Positions 50,316 through 64,000 of a DNA stretch of 64,000 nt are shown piece after piece. The notes below the pieces were generated by a model. It saw only the letters and a program-made list of their open reading frames with translations. It made no database searches and was not told the DNA's origin. Position numbers and translations under genes: made by a program. Position 1 is the first letter of the stretch, and the number at the start of each line of letters is the position of its first letter. The stretch is from Ovis canadensis. Taxonomy: Eukaryota > Chordata > Mammalia > Artiodactyla > Bovidae. Where the stretch lies: positions 180,479,001 through 180,543,000 of the forward strand of contig NC_091246.1 of the NCBI RefSeq assembly GCF_042477335.2. Reading direction: 5' to 3'.

Positions 50316-52105
50316 CTCCATGTGTTTTTAAGTGGTTTAATTTCTAAATCAAAATTATAGAAAATATAATGTTTAGAACATGTGATTCCTAATAGAGTTC
50401 ACATACTATGTGTTCACTGAAAAATGACCTGAATGAAGACATCAAAATTTAACAGCTATCATCTCTTGAATGGTGAGGTTGTGGCTGATTTGCTTTTCCA
50501 TCTTTTTTTACAGTTTGAAATTTTTTATATTTTCAAATTTTCTACAGTGATTATGTATTATATGTATAATCAGAAAGATCCAAACAAGTTAAATACAGAA
50601 AATGCTCTTTTAATGGACAAAATGCAAGATGTATGAGAAATGTTTATCTCAATAGAAACTCAGTGAGAGACTGAAAAATGAAAAGATTTTTGCATGAGAT
50701 ATTACCTTTCCTCCCTGTTCTTTACAGGTATCTATTTAAAAACTATTAATCTAAAATATTAGTTATTATTATCACTAATTTTTGGTGAGTTCACAAGAAA
50801 TGAAATAGCTATAAGCATTCTCTCCATTTAACATTATTTTTGGCAATATAATTTACTAATTAATTTTTCTGATAAACACATGCTTACAAAAACAGCCGCT
50901 ATGTCCAATGGAGAGAAAATAAATACTCTGAAAAGGAAATGTTTAAAACCAAAGGTAACTTTCTTATTACATTTTATTTCTCTAGGCTGTGTTAACAACT
51001 TTTCTTTTAATAACAGAAGTAAAATTTCACTAAAAGATGTGGTTCAGATTGAGACTTTGTTACTGTCAATTATTTCAAAGGATGACTGAGGCAAACAAAA
51101 ACCCCAAAATGCAAAACGAGTCATTTAGGAGAAATAAAATGAATCTAAGTTCCAGAAATAGGACAAAGGGGACACTAGAAGAATACTAGTTTACAAAGAT
51201 GAGGAAACACAGACTATGCAGATGATAAAAAGAACAAAACTTAAAAGTAGATTTTCTTTTCTCATGTTTCATAAAGATTCTGTGAAGCACCTTTTTAACA
51301 AAGTTCTGAAAAATAAAGGTGACAGTCTCTTCAAGTTCCCCTCTCTGTATGCTAGCTTTTGAGACTGCAGATCAAAGACAAAAGTATATTCTCCTTTTGA
51401 GTTTCAAGATAAAAATGGGAAAATAAATGGTAAAATAGGAAGAAAAAAACCCAACACTCAAACAGATGCAGTCTGAAGATATTTTCTAACAAGCTTGCCA
51501 CTTTTGCAGATTATAGGAATGAAATTATTAATTTTTTTGAGTTTTTTTTTGTCTACATCATTGAAAGAAGTACTACAATTAGTTGTAAAACTAGTTTCTG
51601 TGACTGGTACATGGCTTGCTGAAAGGGACAACACGCGTGATCTGAATCAGGCTATGTTAAATCCTCATAGTACATGTAACAACACAATCAAACACAAAAT
51701 TGCCTCAGTGATAACTGATTGGTTGAGTTGAAAGCAAAGATAATTCAAATTCTACTTTTGTGCATAAGGAGCTTGCAGAAGAAAATGGATTGCTAAGCAA
51801 CTGGAGCTAAGGAAGACATTTTTCAGAACAAAGGCTCACTTAGTGTTCTTACAGAAACCTTATAATCTGGTTATATTTTAGTAAAAACATGAGTGTTTGG
51901 CTCAGGACTACAGCTTAGAGTTTACTAATGAGCAATGAGAGACGCTGTGACTTTTTCACAAATGTGTAAAACATTACTAGGTTACGGCAACTTGTGTAAG
52001 GATGACATGCAAATGCATGGAGTATTCCATATTAAAAAAATTAGCAACAGACCATAATCCTGATAAACAATGAGGAGCTACAAGATTAGGCTTTTTATTC
52101 ACTCA

Positions 52106-52258
<153 letters not shown>

Positions 52259-52466
52259 CTAAAATTTCAAAGACAATTTAAAGGGAAAAAGGTTTTTCAA
52301 AACCTTGCAAAGGTCAATGTCTCCAGTCTCCCTGAGCTTTTCAAATATGAGCAGTTAGGAATAAGCTAAAACTGCTATAGGCTGTCTTGATAATTTAGTT
52401 ATAGCATTACTACTTTATTTTTATATTTTTAAAGCCAGTTATTGTTTTTGGCTAGCATTTATCAGT

Positions 52467-52747
52467 GGAGAAGGCAATGGCACCCCACTCCAGCACTCTT
52501 GCCTGGAAAATCCCATGGACGGAGGAGCCTGGTAGGCTGCAGTCCATGGGGTCGCTGAGGGTCGGACATGACTATGTGACTTCACTTTCACTTTTCACTT
52601 TCATGCACTGGAGAAGGAAATGGCAACCCACTCCAGTGTTCTTGCCTGGAGAATCCCAGGGACGGGGAAGCCTGGTGGGCTGCCGTCTATGGGGTCGCAC
52701 AGAGTCGGACACGACTGAAGCGACTTAGCAGCAGCAGCAGCAGCAGC
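52467..52747 (+). mobile_element. BOV-A2 SINE
   Basis: Full dimer ending in six AGC units (GCGACTTAGCAGCAGCAGC onwards). AGCATTTATCA at about 52455-52465 and 52744-52754 is the target-site duplication. Very low divergence between this copy and those at 33472 and 60355. Confidence 0.95.
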
Positions 52748-53339
52748 ATTTATCAAAAGTACAGTAGGCTAGGAGTTGTGTTCCAAAGTAGAAGTTATTT
52801 AAAAAAAGAAACTGTTTCCAAATACGGATAACCATTTGACATGGAAAGAATAGTAACATTTACCTCAGGTAGATCTAAGTAAAACTCAGGTAAGAGTACT
52901 GGTGAGATACACTGGATCAGGAAGTATGAGGTTCGGAGCTTAAGATATCTAGATGTGATAATGATCCATCAACTTTACTGTACATGTGACACTGGGCAAA
53001 TAACTTAACTCTTCTGAGGCCCCAGAGTTCATTATCTGCAAAAATGGGATGTCTCTTTCACCTCAGGAGGGCTATTATAATTTCTATTTCCAGGATCTAG
53101 TACAGAAGGTATCTGAGGAACAGCAGATCTTTCAATTCTGTTTTCTACAGTATCTACATAGAAACCATATGAACATAATGGATTCATTTCTCCAGTTTCC
53201 ATAGTTATCTAAAATAAAACCCACAATGGCATAAGGGTTTTGTAATTTACACGTGTGCCACATTACAGTGGTTTTGGTCAGTAAAAGCTTGTTTGATGCT
53301 GATGTCAACAACGGTAGTGTCAATGACAGTGACAGTAGT

Positions 53340-53590
53340 TAATGGTGATGACAGTCAAGGTTGACATTATTGAGTACTTACTACCATGTTCAAGTTCCGT
53401 TCCAAGAACTCTATGTATATTATTACATCAAGTCTTGCTAACAAGCCTAAGAAGGTATTTTTATCATCCCTGTTTTATGGAAGGGGTTAAAGCCTTGCTC
53501 AATGTTGTACAGCTACCGAGAAGAGAAGTCAGGGTTTGAACCCATGCCCACTGGCTCCAGAGTCGCAGTTCTTCAATCACTTCATGATTC
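53340..53590 (-). mobile_element. MIR SINE, antisense
   Basis: TTATCATCCCTGTTTTATGG, TCAGGGTTTGAACCCATGCC and GGCTCCAGAGTCGCAGTTCT keep the MIR core on the opposite strand. Confidence 0.8.
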
Positions 53591-53999
53591 TCTGTATCTG
53601 GGCTCTGTGATTTATAAGTTAATGATTAACTTTTAGGTTTTTCCTACAGTCCCTTCAAAATACACAGTAACCTCTGAATTGCTTTCAATTTGGCTCAAAG
53701 GCAAAGGTACCGTTGCTGGTTTGATTTCACTCAATTTTATATGACAAAATATATTTCAGTCTTTTTGTCTACTGAAGCAGTGTAACATTCTATCATTATT
53801 TTTGACTGTATTTAAGTTAGTGTATATGCTAGGTAGATCCAAGAAAAATGACACAGCTCAATCTAGATGATTTAAGCTACAGATTAAATTTTTAACTAAT
53901 GGTAAAGAAAACACCTGAAATACCAAAAGAGAGGAAATGGTACTTGAGAAGGTACAGCTGTAGAAAACACTCTACTAAATAGATGATTTTTCAGGCTTA

Positions 54000-54127
54000 T
54001 TTTTTATTTAAAAAATTTATTTTAACTTTTTCAGCTGAGCCATGAGGCTTGCAGGATCAGGGGTTAAACCCAGGCTCTTGGCAGTGAAAGTAAGGAGTCC
54101 TAGTCACTGAACTGCCATGGAATTCCC
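54000..54127 (-). mobile_element. CHR-type tRNA-derived SINE, antisense
   Basis: GAGCCATGAGGCTTGCAGGA, GGGGTTAAACCCAGGC and GAACTGCCATGGAATTCCC; diverged but complete. Confidence 0.83.
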
Positions 54128-54592
54128 TCTGGCTTATTATTTAGATGAGTTTATCACCACCTAGCTTCAACCAAATGTGGTAGGAAAAACGAAGCAGGCT
54201 ATCATTCATCACTTGTCAGGGCAGTATTTCTCACGATCATTTACCCAATATAAGGATTATGTGAAATATCATGAGAAAATGTACCTTGTATAAAGTATGC
54301 TATAGAAGTTATAACAACTGTCTCAGCTCTGAAACACTTCCAGTATCTAGCTCCATTTTTAAAAACTATAATAACAAGGAGATAATTTATTTTAAACTTA
54401 TATTTCAAGGTTGATCTTATTTACGTGGTGCCTGGGTATCTGACAGATGCTAGCCAGACTAGAGTAGGCAGGGAGCATGAACAGGGTCTTGAGAAGGGAG
54501 AGTTCTTGGCTTGGTAGTGATCCTGTCTAATGTCTAGCTACAGAGGAAGTGGGAGATGGGCAGTCTCATGGGCCTCCACTTAAGCAGGGATG

Positions 54593-54800
54593 GTGGTGGT
54601 TTACTCGCAAGTTGTGTCCGACTCTTGCGACCACATGGACTGTAGCCCACCAGGCTCCTTTGTCCATGGGATTTTCCAGGCAAGAATATTGGAGTGGATT
54701 GCCATTTCCTCCTCCAGGAGATCTTCCCGACCCAGGAATCGAACCCAGGTCTCCTGTATTGCACGCAGATTCTTTACCAATTGAGTTAAGAGGGAAGCCC
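54593..54800 (-). mobile_element. Bov-tA SINE
   Basis: From CAAGTTGTGTCCGACTCTTG to GAGTTAAGAGGGAAGCCC on the plus strand. TTAAGCAGGGA at about 54581-54591 and 54802-54812 marks the insertion. Confidence 0.93.
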
Positions 54801-55354
54801 ATTAAGCAGGGAGAACCATAGTAAAAAGCAAGGAGGATGTGAGAGAAGATGCAAAATCGGTTCCCATAATGTACCTTCTTTATTCCTTAGTTGCTTTCTA
54901 TTATCACAGGGCTTCAAAACTAGACATATTCTTAGTGCTCAAAAAGTCCTTGACGATTTCACATTTTAATTACGATTTTCATTTTCTGGAATTTCACAGA
55001 ATATGCTACCTCCTTTGCTCACATCCTGCCCTATTTTCAGAATGTCTTAATTAATTTATGCCCATAATTTTCTTTTAACAGCTAATTAAAGGTTTATATC
55101 TTTCTCTTCTGTATTAAGTCCCCAACTTATTCATGGCTGTGTTTCATATCCTTTCAGTTACTGGTCTGTAGGTTATAACCAATTTGTTGACTTGTCCTTA
55201 GATGAAATACATGTACATTTACCTTCCTAACTTGATTATTTTTACGTTGTGGGACTGAATGAAAATAGCCTCTGGATTTCTTAACAGTAGACTCCACTAT
55301 AGGAAACCGGGAGGCTAAGAAAACAAACTCACTCGCAGGTTATTCCAGAGAGGT

Positions 55355-55560
55355 AAAGTGAAGTCACTCAGTTGTGTTCGACTGTTTGCGACCCCATGGA
55401 CTGTAGTCTACCAGGCTCCTCAGTCCATGGGATTTTCCAGGCAAGAATACTGGAGTGGGTTGCTATTTCCTTCTCCAGGGGATCTTCCCGACCCAGGGAT
55501 CGAACCCAGGTCTCCCTCATTGTAGGCAGACGCTTTATCGTCTGAGCCACCAGGGAAGTC
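55355..55560 (-). mobile_element. Bov-tA SINE
   Basis: AGTGAAGTCACTCAGTTGTG to GAGCCACCAGGGAAGTC on the plus strand. ATTCCAGAGAGGTAAAG before and ATTCCAGAAAGGTAAAG after form a 17-bp duplication with one change. Confidence 0.94.
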
Positions 55561-56146
55561 ATTCCAGAAAGGTAAAGGAAGATAAAATAAATGTCTGAAA
55601 ATGTGACACAGTATGGGCTAAAGAAATCTAACATATTAACGAAACAGTAGGTATTTCTACTTGAGAATTATGAATTAAAATGCATGACATTTTCAATACA
55701 AGACACACTATTTCTTTTCTTCATGGGGGGGGGGGATATCAATTCCAGATTGGGAAATTGTACATTCTTTATTCAATAAACACTAATTTATAATCTACTC
55801 TATTTCATACACCTACATATACCTTTACTTTTCCCTCCTGTTCCACTCTCTCCTCAAGAGACTTTGTAAGGAGCTGAAGAATAGAATAAGATATTTGCTC
55901 ATATATGTAGGTAGTTGGAAACACAAACAGGGCCAGAAAAATTTACTGCACAATATTAATATGGTTCAGATATTTTTCAAAAAATTAATGAAGTGAATGA
56001 ATAATGCAATAAAATGAGGATAGAACAAAATCGTAACAATTAATAAAACTCTTTTAAGACTATAAAGTTACGAATTACAGAAGCCTTTCCCCACATTAAA
56101 CAGAGAAGAAAGTAGCCCACATTTTATTTATTGAAAATCACCCCTA

Positions 56147-56404
<258 letters not shown>

Positions 56405-59400
56405 CTAAAATGACAGAATTTGTTTAAACAGCAAATCTCAAAAGCCCTCTATTATGACAGGCAACATTTAAAAGGTTTACTATGTAGGTAATCCAAGTCA
56501 GTCAGCACTTCCCTACCCCAAAACATTCAAATAAAATTTGTATTCAAAGATTTCCTTTGCACTTGAGGAAATTTATAGGGCCAAAGACTTGGTTTACACA
56601 GACAATTACTATTTGGCATATATTACAATTTGATATTAAAAATAATTTTCTGTGGACCAGGTCTGTCTACATAATTTGTGGGGCCCAGTGTAAAAGCAAA
56701 ATGCAGGACCTCTGGTTAAAAAATGGAGAGTTTTGAGGTGCTATTGGCAGAACTAATCCTTTTAGAGACTGGAAATAATGGAAGGTGGGATGACTTTTAT
56801 AGAAAAGCTGTATGTTTGAAAATTCAGACTAAGATATGAATCCTTATATTAGGAATGTCTCCAGGGCACAAGGAAAAATGGAATTATCTAGCAACATTTA
56901 AGATTATCTCCTTATTACTAAGGTTACTTAACAAAGAAACTGATCATTAGAGAGGTTAAGCAATCTGCCTGAAATTCATAAATCAAACACCAAAGAGACA
57001 GTTCTTCCTAAACTTGAGACACTGCTGATAACTTTACTAACTTGAGAGTATAAATATACTTTTATTAAATGAATTTATTAGTTATTTAAATGACTCCACA
57101 ATAAGGTCTGAGTAATGAATATGAATTTCATGTGTTTCTTGACCCTAAAAGGGTTTCCTTAAGTAAATTAATTAGCTCAAGACATATATAAATTACTAGA
57201 AACTACCACAAATTCTTTTTTCTTTATAAAAAAAGAAACCAGATTAAAGAAAACAACCAAACTCTAGCCAGGGAATCTAAAGGTTTTACAAAGATAAACC
57301 AAATGACGGCATTGCCTGTACAAACTTCTACAACTAAAGGTAAGCTAAATGATTTCTCTAATACCATAGATCTATTTTGCTATCTTATAAATACCAGTTT
57401 TTATTTCTATCTTCATTAATTCCTAAAACAGGAGGGGCAAAGATCCCATTTCAGGTATTGATTTTGACAATGATATCAGCATACTTGCCTGAAGTCTTAA
57501 TGATTCTTCTCAATGACTAAAATAATTGAATAAATTTAGCATCACCCTTTTCTAAAGACATGAATACAAAACATATTTGGTAACTAAGCAACATATTAGC
57601 AACAAAGTAAAATACAGATACAATCAATCCTTTAATAATGAAGGGTTTTATAAAATGGTGCTATTTCTATGGCAACAGTGCTTTATTGCCATGTTTCAAA
57701 TGACTTCTCACCAGTCAACCTTTCCCAAAAAATGTATATCATGGTCTTTATAGGTAATAAAGTGACTATAAACATGCTATTTCCTAAACATCTCTCCCTG
57801 TGAAATTCCTATTAATATTCAAATTTGCAGACAAATAAACTTTCTTGCTCCTTAGTCTAACACCTGACATCCAACTCTACTTTCAGTTTATGACATGACA
57901 ATCATTTCAAATTCATACTCTCCAAGCCCAAATACCATCAAGACATACACAGACACATTTCCACTCCTAGGAAAATAAAGGGCAGGAATGGAAAAGCGAT
58001 GTGAAGATCCCTTCTTGTCACGGAAATGTCACCTCTGAACACCCACACAGCATCTACTGCAGTGTCATAATTTAGGCATAGCTCTTTATACACTGGGAAA
58101 GTAACTTCTTACAATGGACTTGTCAGAATCACAGTCCACTAAATTAAAAAGAAAAATCTCAACACCTAGCAGAATTCACTGTAACATAATTTGACTTAAA
58201 TGGTCATGTCTCCTAAGAAACTCAAATGTTTTTCATAACGTTTTTGTATTTTATTCAAAATGTATTCAGAGTTATAGGTTGCCTCGAAGGAAAACTTTGG
58301 AAAAAAAAGTCAATTTATGTGCAAATGTGGTTCTGATTTCCTTTATCTAAATACGTCAGTATTTGGAGATTCACTATTTGCTTCCTGCCTGCAATTCCCT
58401 CTTATGAAAAAAAAATCTGATATAGAAAGCTTCAATCAGTAGCTCCAGATACCATGACACAGTGGTCTAATAGGGGGGCTTGGAATTTGCACTAATAAAT
58501 TTCCAGTGGTATTTTTATTCTTTAATGCAACCTTATCTCCACTAATATTCATGCCTACGAATGGATGTATTTATCTGCACACAAACATCACATTTTGAAA
58601 ATGTGCCAACATAAAATCCAAAACATCTGATTCCAGCACCTCATTTGTTAGAGGGTAGTATAAGGATTCTGTGAGCTCAAGTTGTGCCTGGAGGGTGATA
58701 CAAGGTAAGTAAAACACAGTCCCTATATTTGAAATTGGGCATTCTCAGTCCTGACACCATAGCAGAATAGCAGAATACGTAGGGTATTATGAAATCAAGA
58801 GGGAGAAATCAGTCCTGGCTGATATCAACAGAGGTACTAACATTTGAGCCTGGACTTAAAGAGAAAAGTGGAAGATGGAGGTAGAATATTGGTAGAGAAT
58901 CAAAGATTTTACAAGTAGAAGAGCAATGAGAACCATTAAGAAGTTCCAGATTTTAAAGACTGTGAAAGTAGAAAAATAACTAATATTACTACTTCATTCA
59001 GAGGTAGCATAAATAAACTGGGAACATGTTCTTAACTATTCTTAACTATTAAAAATAAGAATGCCAAACACTTAAAAAGAAAATATTTTCCCAAGAAGCT
59101 CTCCTATTAATCTTCCCATAATTTTGTTTATTGCCTTAATCCATATTTCTTAAAACTCGACAGGTAATATAAAATTGTTCCTATTAACTGTTCTCTCATG
59201 GCTTGTGTATACCTTAAAAACAACAATACTGAATACTGCTTTCTAAGGGTAGGGTTACCCACCCTGTTTAAAGGGAAAAAAAAAAAAACCCCAAATATCC
59301 ATACCAACTATTAAGCAAATAAGCCAAGGAACTGGCCACTCATTTATATTTACCAAATAAATAGTGAGGAAAAATATATTCTTAACAGAATAGAATCAAA

Positions 59401-59414
59401 ATAATATATGTTTC

Positions 59415-59655
59415 TATATTCCAATACTTTGGCCACCTGATGCAAAGAACTGACTCATTTGAAAAGACCCCGATGCTGGGAAAGATTGAAGGCAGAAGAG
59501 GATGACAGAGGATGAGATGGTTGGATGGCATCGCCAACTCAATGGACATGAGTTTGAGTTAACTCCAGGAGTTGGTGATGGACAGGGAGGCCTGGTGTGC
59601 TGCAGTCCCTGGGGTGGCAAAGAGTCGGACACAATTGAGTGACTGAACTGATGTT
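59415..59655 (+). mobile_element. BovB LINE 3' end fragment
   Basis: TATTCCAATACTTTGGCCAC through ATTGAGTGACTGAACTGATG, the last 240 bp of BovB. The sequence TATGTTTCTATA before and a GATGTTTCTATA after (about 59407-59418 and 59651-59661) suggest a target-site duplication. Confidence 0.9.
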
Positions 59656-60354
59656 TCTATACAAAACCAGGAGCTCCCTATGTGCTGACAGGCTCACTGT
59701 TCATGTTTAGTGAATGGCTTTTGACAGCAAAAGTTACACTTAAGTTTTATGGTAACATGTCTATAGTAAGGTTAAACATACTTGCATTCTCATTAAAATA
59801 AAACTTGATCCCATAAACAGAAATTAACCTCAGTCCAGAATTCACGAATTACTCATTAAGTCTTCCCTTAAAAACGCATAGCCACCTCAGTGTGTACTTG
59901 ATAAGGAAAAACAGAACTGTTTTAGCTCGTATCTAATATGTAAAGCTTGAAATGAAGGTTTAATTTAAACAATGCTGCGGGGAATGAAGGGACATTAAAA
60001 ATACCCTTGAAAAAGGTTTATTTGACTAAAAAATAGGTTTTCATCAAAGAGAATTTGGAAAATACAACAAAGGGAAAAAACCAGGGTGGAAAAACCATTT
60101 TTGTAAAACAATAACTTGCAGATAATATTATTTACATGTTGTATTTATGGCTAGCCTTGTTTTTTCTGCATAGACAGCAACATACATTCCCACTTCCAAT
60201 ATTTATAGAAATGGGCCATATGACACATTGTTTCAAAACCTTTTCCAAAGCAATGTTTCCACAGCTAAACAACAGGGATTTTACAAAGCTATGTGGGAAG
60301 GAAGTATTTAAGGAGATTTTCTTAGAACATATTTAGACCTACCTCAAGTTAATA

Positions 60355-60532
60355 AGTTGGACACGACTGAGTGACTTCACTTTCACTTTTTACTTTCATG
60401 CACTGGAGAAGGAAATGGCAACCCACTCCAGTGTTCTTGCCTGGAGAATCCCAGGGATGGGGGAGCCTGGTGGGCTGCTGTCTATGGGGTCGCACAGAGT
60501 CAGAAATGACTTAGCAGCAGCAGCAGCAGCAA
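60355..60532 (+). mobile_element. 5'-truncated BOV-A2 SINE
   Basis: Starts inside the first monomer (TTGGACACGACTGAGTGAC) and keeps the whole second monomer with an (AGC)n end. AAGTTAATA flanks it (about 60347-60355 and 60531-60539), so it was inserted in truncated form. Confidence 0.93.
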
Positions 60533-60739
60533 GTTAATAATCAAAGGATAAGAAAAAGACTCTGAACTCTCCATTGCCTTTTAGGAAGAAGGCACGTATC
60601 ACGAAGTGAACAAGACAAAAAGACTAAGTATTTCAGAACAATAATCAGCTTTTGGTTTCCATTGTGGAATCCAGCCCAAACACAAACAAAGCCCAAACAC
60701 CCATGTGTTTTCATTTAGAATACTAAATAATTATCATTT

Positions 60740-61165
60740 ATTTGATAGCACAAGGTACAACTAGTAGCTAATATTTACATGACATTTATTAGGTTTTAGG
60801 TACTACTCTAAGCACGTTCATGTGTGAACTTTTTCCATGCTCCCAATCTTCAATCTTATGAAATCTTCAGTTCAGTTCATTGCTCAGTTGTGTCCAACTC
60901 TGCGACCCCATGGACTGCAGCATGCCATGGTTACTTGTCCATCACCAACTCCCAGAGCTTAATCAAACTCATGTCCATAGAACTGGTGATGCAATCCAAC
61001 CATCTCACCCTCTGTTGTTCCCTTCTTCTGCCTTCAATCTATTTCTTACTATCCCCATTTTTCAGATGAAAAAACAAAAGCATAGAGAAGCTCACACTTT
61101 GCGTAAGGTTAACAGCTGTTAGGTGTTGCAGCTGGATTTGCACATAGTAGCCTGATGCTAATCTT
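60740..61165 (-). mobile_element. MIR SINE, antisense, split by BovB
   Basis: Left part: GACATTTATTAGGTTTTAGG and TACTCTAAGCACGTTCATG. Right part after the BovB: TATCCCCATTTTTCAGATGA, AGGTTAACAGCTG and later TAGCCTGATGC. The two halves are in correct MIR order. Confidence 0.75.
60866..61040 (-). mobile_element. BovB LINE 3' end, antisense
   Basis: CAGTTCAGTTCATTGCTCAG, TTGTCCATCACCAACTCCCA and CTGGTGATGCAATCCAACC are the reverse of the BovB end, about 175 bp, inserted into a MIR. Confidence 0.88.
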
Positions 61166-64000
61166 TACTTTTCTCAGGGACAGATGTTGACACAGACAGA
61201 GTATTATAGTAATACTGCTCCAGCAGAACATGAAATGCCTGACCTTCCACTGTCTGAGCATTTTGGCTAATGAAGATTTTTACTACTGTTTCACATACCT
61301 GAGTCTCAACAGCAATTTAATTATAGGAAAACAAATAATTATTGTACATGGTCAATATTTGTGAGTATTAAGTATTATCCAAAACGGGAATCACAATGAA
61401 AGGCTATTAAGCAGTTAGCCTAGATTGTAGGTAAAAGAACTTATGGCTAAAAACAAGGCTAAAGGTCACAGAGTTTATTCAATCAGTCCATAATGTCCCC
61501 TCTCTCCTTCATTTGTTTTGCCCACTACTCCCAAGATGCATGGGTTGTGCCCTCTAACTACAAGGTTACACTTCTTTGCCTCAGTATAATATGATTTCAC
61601 ATGGACATAAAGCAACTGGGAAGGGGAAAAAGAGGCTCAAATGGGGTCGTATTTCAGCTTCTATGTTCCCTGGTCTGTGCCTCTCAGCATTTTATGTCAA
61701 TCTCCAATGTTCCTCTGGATTCCAGGCTTGCTATTTTGCTTCAAAGGCTGCCTTTGTTCAAGATGTATACTCTACTGCCACATTCCAGATGAATACACAG
61801 ATTTCTCTAGCAGAATTTTCATAAATTTGGCTCCTCCCTCCACAATGTTGAGTTCCTGCGCCAAGAAGTGAGCTTTTACTCAGTGGGGCAATGCCAGCTT
61901 TAACCTGGACACCATGTATATACGGGGGCATGTCCTGTAACAGGGGTGAAGGCTTGAAGTTCCTGTGAAGGAATGGCTCTTTTCTACATACTGAATAAGT
62001 TTTACATTACTTTTATATTAGAGGAGGGGAAATCCACCAGGTGTGAACCATAGTGAACAGAAAGCTACCAGGACCTTAGAAATCTTTTTAGCTTAAAAAG
62101 AAGAAAAAGCATTATTTAGCATTTGGTACGTTGCATGGCTGGTATCCTAGGAAGGAAATTCTACAACATTAAGAAAGGTGCCTGAATGACTTTTTCCAGA
62201 AGTCATGATTAAGTGTTTGACCGTTCATTCCAATACTTAAACAGTCTAGTGACTAGTTAAAAAAAGTATGCAATTTTAGAGTATACTCTCTAAAGAACAT
62301 GATATTAAATGCTACAAAAAGATTACTGGACTTTTTCGAATGACATAAGACCATGGGATATATGTTGGTTAAAGTTACTATAATCACAAGTAAAATTAGA
62401 AATATTCAGTCAGAAAGCACCAAAACAAGGAAGAAAGAAACGCCCATCATTCTACTATTAAAGGTAAGAACCTTAGTACTGTTTATGCAAGACAAAACCA
62501 CAATAGTGTATTAGCAACATTAAGAACCATGTAATAACAGACATGCCTCACTTTATTCACACCTGCTTAATAAAATTTACATCTTAAAGAAGCGTTGTTT
62601 TAAACCTTTGTTTAAACATTCAGGTTTCACAGCATCACTGTTACAGAGTGGCATTTATTAGAGAAGTGGCACTGTGGTTCAAGTTCATTATCTAATTCAG
62701 GCCAAAGGAGGGGAGGGACATAGCTCTGATATGTTCAAAAGTATAGTTTGAAGACTGTCAAATATGAGAAAAAAAAAAACCCCAATGATCTGGAAAAGAG
62801 GGAGAAGGGTGAAGATTAGGAAGGGTAAAGTAGACTCTTGAGAATGAAAAGTATTGCTATGTTTTAAAAATACTACAAGAGTATTTCCAGTATTCCGAGG
62901 CTCAATACATCCCTAATTTGGTTACTACCTAAATTATTCTTTTGTCAATGAAGTGTTTCAGTACATCTAATTTAAAAAAATCCTCTCTGTGACAAATATG
63001 GATTTAAACTGGGTGTATGAGGAAAATAGAATATCTCTTGTAGAAATTTCTGAATATTGTAAGGAAAGCATCTATTTTGTAAAGCAAGCAATGCCACTAT
63101 ATGTGATATCAAACAACAGAATAAAACACCCAGATTTCAGTGTAAGTGTTATTTAACACTGACATTCTCCTTTGTTACAAGACTGCAGTTTTGCAATATT
63201 ATCCCATTTCTTCCAGCACTTTCAGAGGAAACCACAATCAATTCTGCAAGCTGAGAGAACCAGGACAATACAAATTGATGGCTCAGGCACTTCCCCGGGG
63301 GGCTCCAAAGAATATTCTATTTTTAACTCTCTCTTTCACTTCAGCAGGGAAAAGAGCAAGAAGGAAACACGGTGCTCAGCAGAAAAGAATTGCACAGGCT
63401 TTAACAGGCTAGCTTTATTTTATATAGGTGACCTGAACTATCATTTGTGCTAAAGGAAAGCAATCTTAATAATACGGATTAGACATAATCAGAAAGATAA
63501 GAAACTGAAGAAGTGCTTAGTCAGAATAGTCATAAATATAAGGTTATTTCATTTAACGGTATTTTAAATTTTTTCAAGACTGAATTTGCACAGCAGAAGC
63601 ACTGCTCTCAGGGCAGATTTTTTTCTTTCCTGGGTGAGCCATTTTGCCAACTCCAAATTTAATTGTAACCAGGTATCTACAAGATAATTTATGAAAACCA
63701 TTTCCAAATCATCAAAATCTCAAGTTTGTAATCTGATCTGTATTATGTCTGTGGCATTATTTTAGTGAGCAGGCAAATTCAACTAAGGATAAGTCTGTTA
63801 GGTGAATGTGGAAGAATACACATTAACCTAACACCAGCACACAATTGCTGTTCTTTATCTATCACCCTCTGCTCCCCTACTCCTGTGCCTTAAATTAACA
63901 AAATTACAAACATAAAATATTAATCTAATAAAAACAGGTTCATACAGGTTATAGGTCAAAGCTATTTAAATGACAGTCCTATGGAAGAGGGTATACAACT

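Noticed and set aside
52725..52747. Short AGC repeat as a possible trinucleotide expansion
   Set aside because: It is the normal 3' end of BOV-A2 (also at 60516-60532 and 33731-33742).
61158..61268. Plus-strand exon-like segment after TTTTCTCAG with 30 open codons ending in TAA
   Set aside because: No start, wrong strand for R3HDM1, overlaps the end of a MIR and matches no family I know.

Overview
This is nuclear DNA from a bovid (cattle, yak, buffalo, sheep or goat; I cannot tell which). The dominant young repeats are BovB LINE fragments, Bov-tA and BOV-A2 SINEs and cetartiodactyl tRNA-type SINEs. They lie on an older background of L1M, MIR and L2-like fossils. There is no bacterial, plasmid or phage signature. 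Most open frames are chance frames or pieces of repeats.

The window holds parts of two genes, both read on the minus strand. (1) UBXN4 (erasin, a UBX-domain ER protein): only exon 1 is present (6358-6439), inside a CpG-island promoter (about 5890-6830). The rest of the gene lies beyond the left edge and intron 1 fills 1-6357. (2) R3HDM1 (R3H/SUZ-domain RNA-binding protein): the last eight coding exons lie between 26171 and 56328. All splice sites are GT-AG and all codon phases join, giving about 417 C-terminal residues and the natural stop. A probable 3' UTR ends near a poly(A) signal at 25195-25200. Same-strand order R3HDM1 then UBXN4, about 19 kb apart, matches the human LCT-MCM6-UBXN4-R3HDM1 block, so LCT and MCM6 would lie beyond the left edge.

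Layout: 1-6357 UBXN4 intron 1 with scattered SINEs; 5890-6830 promoter with a ZNF143/THAP11-type motif and a UPRE/E-box cluster; 6842-8697 an inverted pair of BovB copies around 410 bp of unassigned sequence; 8752-9159 a dead TMA7 retrocopy; 9160-25180 intergenic repeats with a solo-LTR-like element and one unidentified candidate retrocopy; 25180-33105 six clustered R3HDM1 exons; 33106-52106 a 19-kb intron dominated by an old L1 broken by a 2.7-kb BovB, a MaLR LTR, several SINEs and an LTR-like insert; 52107-64000 two more exons and the large intron that continues past the right edge.

I found no clearly new gene system. The points most worth a second look are the inverted BovB pair with its unassigned spacer beside the UBXN4 promoter, the LTR-like insert with L1-style target-site duplications, and the unidentified minus-strand candidate retrocopy near 13 kb. 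Gene assignments rest on recalled family sequences plus splice logic; no database search was possible.
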